Of a stretch of DNA of 8,902 nt, positions 5,354 through 8,902 are shown piece by piece. The notes below the pieces were generated by a model. That model was not told the DNA's origin. It made no database searches and was given only the letters and a program-made list of their open reading frames with translations. This DNA comes from Gammaproteobacteria bacterium (GTDB lineage Bacteria; Pseudomonadota; Gammaproteobacteria; GRL18), in NCBI GenBank assembly GCA_027076245.1, contig JALTKC010000577.1, forward strand, positions 1 to 8,902, in the 5' to 3' direction. How positions within the stretch are numbered: position 1 is the stretch's first letter; each line of letters begins with the position of its first letter. The position numbers and the translations under genes were made by a program.

Positions 5354-7036
5354 TTATTGATTAGATGTTTTTAGAGCATTAAGTAAATCGGTAATATACT
5401 CGTTATAATTCCTCCAGCGACCGATAGAGCTGCTGTACATTTTTTTATTAACCTGGTCATAACTTGCTGTTGCAACCTTGCGTTTTTGGCGATAAAACTC
5501 AATGCATTCTTCCTGCCATTCTAGCCCAAGAAAGTCGAGGGTTTTTGCTATTTCATTTCTTGTGTCCTTAACCAGTGATTCATATGAAATATTTAGAATC
5601 GGAATATTCAGCTCATTTATCCAGTGATTCATCAGACGCTCATATTCACAATAATGAATGCCCAGTGACCTCAGGTTGCTGGAATAAGGGTGGTAGCCTG
5701 TAAAATACTGGAAATAGCACGATATACAGGTGTCTCGTGCATCCCTGGTACAATTTATTATTTTTGCTGAAGGTAAAAGTTTGTGAATCAGCCCAATATG
5801 GTGAAAGTTAAAGGGCATTTTATCACTGACTTTTATGCTGCCAGGATTTTCGCTTTTGATTTTGGAGAGAAGCTTATCTGCTAGCCTGTTAATATCTGTC
5901 GTATTTATATTATTCAGGCATACAGGATAATCTTGAGTGGAGTTGATTTCTGTCTGGATTAGATTGGCTATATCATCTACATGGAATAATTCACCTGCAC
6001 CAAATACATCTGAATGGGATGAAATAATCTGTTCAATAAGGCTTGTACCTGATCTTGGCATACCGACAATAAAAATAAGCTCATCCGATGTGTTTTGAGA
6101 AGAAGGGATGGATGCGTATTTGTCTTGTGAAAAATAGTTGATTAATGCGGATATGTAATTTTTATAATCTAACGGGTTATAGTTTTTATCAAGACTGTCA
6201 TTGGCCTGTTTAAAATAATAAAATGCAGTATCGTAGTCTTTTATAGAATCATATAATTTACCAAGAAACATTTGGGCGCTTACCCGATCATGTGTTTGTA
6301 TATCGGTACGATTTAGCATATTTTTTAATGCTGATATACCTTTAAGCTGATTTTTACTGCGTAATGTATATTGGGCATAAATAATACTAACCATCGGGTG
6401 TTCAGGGTGTTCCTGATTAAGCTTTTCTATTAGCTTATTACCTTTTTCATAATCACCCAATAGTTCATAGGATGAGGCAATATGTGCTTTTGCTCGTATG
6501 TGATTAGGCGAAAGGCTTACGGCTTCCTGGGCTAGCTTAATGCTTGACTCAATATGTCCTTTATTCCTTTTTACCAGAGAAAGTCGGTATAATATATCTG
6601 CATCGTTTTTATGTTCTAAGGCTAGTTTGAAATAGTTTTCTGCTTCGTTAAGTTGGCTTTTTTCAAGCAGCTGATTACCCAGTTTTTTGCAAAGGCGAAC
6701 ATATAGCTTGATGGCTTCTGGCGTACTGTCTAACGCTATTGCATTGCTTGAAGCCTCAATTGCTTCTTTGTTTTTACCCAGCTTTTCATATAAATAGGCG
6801 AGGGTCAGGAATGCAGAGCCATTAGTTTTATCCGATTGAATCGATTTTTCAATATCGATCACAGCCTGATCAAGTTTGCCCATTTCACCCAGCAGAGCAC
6901 CTCGCATCAATAATGCGTCAGCACAATCAGGTTTGTAATCCAGTATTTTCCGGTATATGGAAATTGCCTGGTCGTACATGAAAATACTGATCAATGAATC
7001 CGCTTCATCTAATAGTTTATTAATATCAATGGACAT
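5354..7036 (-). CDS. TPR-repeat sulfotransferase family protein
   Basis: The 560-aa product has two halves. Residues about 5-300 are tetratricopeptide repeats (for example YDQAISIYRKILDYKPDCADALL and KNKEAIEASSNAIALDSTPEA), a helical protein-binding scaffold. Residues about 319-555 form a Sulfotransfer_3-type domain, which moves sulfate from PAPS to an acceptor hydroxyl. The 5'-phosphosulfate loop is clear at 323-333 (IVGMPRSGTSL). It is followed by GAGELFHV with E349 in a position like the catalytic acid of related enzymes, KMPFNFHHIGLI at 405-416, and the 3'-phosphate-binding region CTRDARDTCISCYFQYF at 429-445. There is no signal peptide, so it acts in the cytoplasm or at the inner membrane. 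The acceptor is unknown: the genes around it are not sugar or lipid enzymes. The ATG has only a weak AGAG upstream. Convergent with the lipoprotein gene; the 20-bp gap is AT-only-like and holds no convincing terminator. Confidence 0.92.
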   Translation of the reverse strand: MSIDINKLLDEADSLISIFMYDQAISIYRKILDYKPDCADALLMRGALLGEMGKLDQAVIDIEKSIQSDKTNGSAFLTLAYLYEKLGKNKEAIEASSNAIALDSTPEAIKLYVRLCKKLGNQLLEKSQLNEAENYFKLALEHKNDADILYRLSLVKRNKGHIESSIKLAQEAVSLSPNHIRAKAHIASSYELLGDYEKGNKLIEKLNQEHPEHPMVSIIYAQYTLRSKNQLKGISALKNMLNRTDIQTHDRVSAQMFLGKLYDSIKDYDTAFYYFKQANDSLDKNYNPLDYKNYISALINYFSQDKYASIPSSQNTSDELIFIVGMPRSGTSLIEQIISSHSDVFGAGELFHVDDIANLIQTEINSTQDYPVCLNNINTTDINRLADKLLSKIKSENPGSIKVSDKMPFNFHHIGLIHKLLPSAKIINCTRDARDTCISCYFQYFTGYHPYSSNLRSLGIHYCEYERLMNHWINELNIPILNISYESLVKDTRNEIAKTLDFLGLEWQEECIEFYRQKRKVATASYDQVNKKMYSSSIGRWRNYNEYITDLLNALKTSNQ

Positions 7037-7137
7037 ATTAAAACTCTGGAAATTAATGTAATTATTATCGAATACTGAGGTATATAAATAAAGCTGTAAA
7101 TATAAGTAATTCGTTTTTTTCTAATGTCGATAGAAGG

Positions 7138-7152
7138 ATCCTGAGTCAGGAT
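7138..7152. promoter_or_regulatory. 15-bp palindrome, operator-like
   Basis: ATCCTGAGTCAGGAT is a perfect odd palindrome with 7-bp arms around a central G. It lies 102 bp upstream of the sulfotransferase ATG (minus strand). The arms are too close for a stable hairpin, so a dimeric repressor or activator site is the more natural reading. No known regulator is recognised. Confidence 0.4.
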
Positions 7153-7231
7153 ATAGCCGGCAGAATTTTATATCAGAATGCTGTGTCTTTTATATATTCG
7201 CCATCATTATAAAATAATTATGACAATGTTT

Positions 7232-7253
7232 ATGATGTGATATTCGTCACTTT
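7232..7253. promoter_or_regulatory. CRP-like binding site
   Basis: TGTGA (7236-7240), a 6-bp spacer TATTCG, then TCACT (7247-7251) match the CRP/Vfr consensus TGTGA-N6-TCACA at nine of ten core positions. It sits about 200 bp upstream of the sulfotransferase start and about 240 bp upstream of the 399-aa protein start, 48 bp before the putative -35 at 7299. Cyclic-AMP control of either gene is inferred. Confidence 0.5.
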
Positions 7254-7298
7254 CATTATTGAAAATATTATTGATAATTCTTCTTCAAGGAATATATT

Positions 7299-7344
7299 TT
7301 GACTTGTATATTTAAGAGCATATTTTGATGAATATGTATTCATC
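7299..7344 (+). promoter_or_regulatory. Putative sigma-70 promoter with an 18-bp palindrome at the start site
   Basis: TTGACT (7299-7304) and TATTTT (7321-7326) are 16 bp apart, a fair sigma-70 promoter pointing to the 399-aa secreted protein. Directly after the -10 comes GATGAATATGTATTCATC (7327-7344), with perfect 8-bp arms around TG. A palindrome covering +1 is a classic repressor position. Alternative weak -10s (TATAAA at 7445-7450) lie nearer the gene, so the promoter choice is not certain. Confidence 0.42.
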
Positions 7345-7493
7345 TGCCAGTAAAGCACTTTTTTATCGATGATGATAGTGGTATTGGTGGAATACTATTT
7401 TTAATTGTTCTTTAAATATCTACTTGCATTAGAATAAAATTATATATAAATGGACGAAAAATAATAAAAAATATTAACTAAGAGGATGTTTAA

Positions 7494-8693
7494 ATGAATA
7501 GAATAAAGATATTTTCAGGCGTGATTTTCTCCTTTCTGGTACTCGGGCATATTCAAATAGCTTCAGCTGTTGTTGACCCAACGGCTGAAAAAGTAGCGCT
7601 GAAAAAAAGCTGTAGTGTAAATGGCGGTGTGGTTGATAATTGTTTTACGACTTTTCTTGAATTGGCTCAGTGGTTAAAAAACACAAGAAAGCCAAATGCT
7701 GGTGCCCCAATCCAGGTTGATATTGGAGCTGGTATTTTTGCGGGGTCTACTATACCAGGGACGGATATTTATGTTCCTGATATTAATATTTATTGTAAGC
7801 CTTCTGATGGTTATACCGGCTATATCAGCTTTAAGGGGCAGGGTGCAAACCAGTCCGTATTGCAGGGTACAGGAAGTGGCAGCACTTCAGCTGTTAATAT
7901 TTCAAACTGCACAGAGCTGAGTTTTTCTGACCTTAAGGTTACAACCAGCTTTTATGGAGGGGTTTACTGGAAAGGTGGTGGTAACTCTCGCTGGACAAAT
8001 GTAGATTTTATAACAAATGGGCGTGCCTGGGATGAGCCTGTATGTGGTGACACAAGAGGAAATCACTACTGGTTCAGTAGTAGAATCAGCACGACATCTG
8101 CTTTTACCGTGGCAGTACCCTATAAAGCGGCCTGTGATGAAACCTGGTTTTTCGGTTCAGAAGTTAAATTAATTGTACCGGATGGGGAGCTTGCGGGCGG
8201 CGCTGCGGTAACGGCTACCGGAAATGGTATTATTCATTTATATGGGTCAAACCTGAGAAACTTTTTTGATGGTGAAGGGGTGGTTCCAGCGGCTGAGGCT
8301 AGTAATGGCGGTGAAATCCATATACATGGCACAGGGATCGATTCCATTAGTGAAACCGGAAAAGATATTTATGTTCTCAAGGCAGAGTCAGGTGGTTTGA
8401 TTCATGCCGATGTATCCGCCTATGTAATGCAAACAACAGGAAATAAAACCCGCATATTAAATAATGGCGGTATAGTTAAAGCGCCTTATCAATGGGGGCA
8501 GAGTAATCAGCCGCCACAGGTTATTTCCGAAGATGGTGCTGATATGGCAGTGGAAACTAACTGTGAACAAAGCGTTTGCCATGATATTGATACGGGTACA
8601 GAAACACATCTGTTAATTTACAATGAGAGCTGTACCGGAACTCATGGCCCGTGGTTTGATGTGGTGACTCGAAAGTGCAGAGGTCAGCTATAA
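7494..8693 (+). CDS. Secreted Cys-rich protein, possibly beta-helical (399 aa)
   Basis: I do not recognise a named family. A Sec signal peptide is clear: MNRIKIF, a hydrophobic core, then QIASA with cleavage after A25. The mature part has repeated short beta-strand/turn runs rich in Gly, Asn, Ser and Thr (NISNCTELSFSDLKVTTSFYGGVYWKG divided over adjacent turns, GNGIIHLYGSNLRNF, GGEIHIHGTGIDSI, GGLIHADVSAYVM). This is the pattern of right-handed parallel beta-helix proteins such as pectin-lyase-fold proteins, but no catalytic motif is seen. Ten cysteines in the mature chain, several paired closely (SCSVNGGVVDNC, NCEQSVC), suggest disulfides made after export. There is no lipobox or C-terminal anchor. 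AGAGGA at 7481-7486 supports the ATG. The gene stands alone, with its own promoter region and terminator. Confidence 0.85.
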   Translation: MNRIKIFSGVIFSFLVLGHIQIASAVVDPTAEKVALKKSCSVNGGVVDNCFTTFLELAQWLKNTRKPNAGAPIQVDIGAGIFAGSTIPGTDIYVPDINIYCKPSDGYTGYISFKGQGANQSVLQGTGSGSTSAVNISNCTELSFSDLKVTTSFYGGVYWKGGGNSRWTNVDFITNGRAWDEPVCGDTRGNHYWFSSRISTTSAFTVAVPYKAACDETWFFGSEVKLIVPDGELAGGAAVTATGNGIIHLYGSNLRNFFDGEGVVPAAEASNGGEIHIHGTGIDSISETGKDIYVLKAESGGLIHADVSAYVMQTTGNKTRILNNGGIVKAPYQWGQSNQPPQVISEDGADMAVETNCEQSVCHDIDTGTETHLLIYNESCTGTHGPWFDVVTRKCRGQL

Positions 8694-8704
8694 GCCAGAA
8701 AAAG

Positions 8705-8744
8705 TTCTGGTAGCGCCTGTTTGTCAGGTGTTACCGGAGTTTTT
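8705..8744 (+). terminator. Rho-independent terminator of the 399-aa secreted protein gene
   Basis: The stem runs 8705-8719 against 8725-8739, 15 pairs including several G-U, with loop TTTGT and five T at 8740-8744. The unbroken Watson-Crick core is GGTA/TACC plus CCTG/CAGG. A smaller competing hairpin, CCAGAA (8695-8700) / TTCTGG (8705-8710), overlaps its 5' side. Confidence 0.75.
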
Positions 8745-8781
8745 GTATAATTATCATATAGATAGCGTTTCTAGAGGCAAT

Positions 8782-8809
8782 AAAAAGCCCAACCATCCCT
8801 GGTTGGGCT
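8782..8809 (-). terminator. Rho-independent terminator of the minus-strand gene at the right edge
   Basis: AGCCCAACCA (8786-8795) and TGGTTGGGCT (8800-8809) form a perfect 10-bp GC-rich stem with loop TCCC. The A run at 8782-8786 gives a T run only when read on the minus strand, so it ends leftward transcription. The stem overlaps two bases of the stop codon at 8808-8810. Confidence 0.85.
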
Positions 8810-8902
8810 AGTCACCATCCTTGGCGATATTTACAACTTCCTTTTGCTTAGGAGAGAAATTACTTCCTCTGTTGGTGCATCCTGCGCCAACGGTTAATAG
8901 TA
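8808..8902 (-). CDS. 3' end of a minus-strand gene, possibly a small lipoprotein (partial)
   Basis: On the minus strand one frame is open from the window edge to TAG at 8808-8810, giving 30 residues; the 5' part lies outside. The other two minus frames are interrupted. The leftward terminator starting in the stop codon supports a real gene here. The visible start LLTVGAGCTNRGSNF looks like the end of a hydrophobic signal followed by a loose lipobox (VGAGC), which would leave a mature lipoprotein of only 23 residues ending VVNIAKDGD. Alternatively it is just the C-terminus of a larger protein. Family not recognised. Confidence 0.5.
   Translation of the reverse strand, partial: LLTVGAGCTNRGSNFSPKQKEVVNIAKDGD

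Larger units (their letters stand above)
7037..7493. other. 457-bp AT-rich divergent intergenic region
   Basis: This region separates the minus-strand sulfotransferase gene from the plus-strand 399-aa secreted protein gene and must hold the promoters of both. I see no credible gene; the longest ATG frames are about 14 codons or less. It contains a 15-bp palindrome (7138-7152), a CRP-like site (7232-7253), two near-identical 12-mers in tandem (7255-7278, 11 of 12 bases matching) and a promoter-like pair followed directly by an 18-bp palindrome (7299-7344). The leader downstream of that promoter would be about 150 nt. Confidence 0.6.

Noticed and set aside
7328..7372. 14-codon frame ATG AAT ATG ... 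TGA in the divergent region
   Set aside because: It is very short, has no good SD and coincides with the 18-bp palindrome, which explains its first half better.

Overview
The window looks like AT-rich chromosomal DNA from a Gram-negative bacterium, probably a marine or aquatic gammaproteobacterium. The main clues are several Sec signal peptides, a lipobox protein, a TPR-sulfotransferase, and a subtilase with calcium-binding and dockerin-like C-terminal repeats. No gene identifies the species, so this placement is inference. There is no tRNA, rRNA, CRISPR array or phage module.

Layout: (1) Positions 2-1310 hold a complete IS3-family insertion sequence with perfect 27-bp terminal inverted repeats, overlapping orfA/orfB and a T TTT TTC frameshift site. 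Its GC content is visibly higher than that of the DNA beside it. (2) A short AT-rich gap leads to a 92-aa secreted protein (1597-1875), closed by a strong terminator (1898-1931). A 170-aa membrane-anchored coiled-coil protein (1952-2464) starts only 20 bp later. (3) A probable two-gene operon follows: a subtilisin-family (S8) protease with TSP3-like and dockerin-like repeats (2642-4435), and an outer-membrane lipoprotein of unknown function (4446-5333). (4) A TPR-sulfotransferase lies convergent on the minus strand (5354-7036). (5) A 457-bp AT-rich divergent intergenic region carries a CRP-like site and two operator-like palindromes. (6) A Cys-rich secreted protein, probably rich in beta-structure (7494-8693), has its own terminator (8705-8744). 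(7) The last 95 bases hold the 3' end of a minus-strand gene that may encode a small lipoprotein, with a terminator pointing left (8782-8809).

The genes do not form a recognisable pathway. Most of them encode exported or envelope proteins. The protease and the lipoprotein are the only pair whose spacing argues for joint function.

The strongest oddity is at the start of the protease gene. The long open frame begins at a GTG and gives a poor signal peptide. An ATG-started frame (2655) gives a good one, but it is separated from the protease frame by a -1 shift at a run of seven T (2698-2704), followed at once by TAG. This could be a sequencing error, a phase-variable tract, a pseudogene in the making, or programmed frameshifting.
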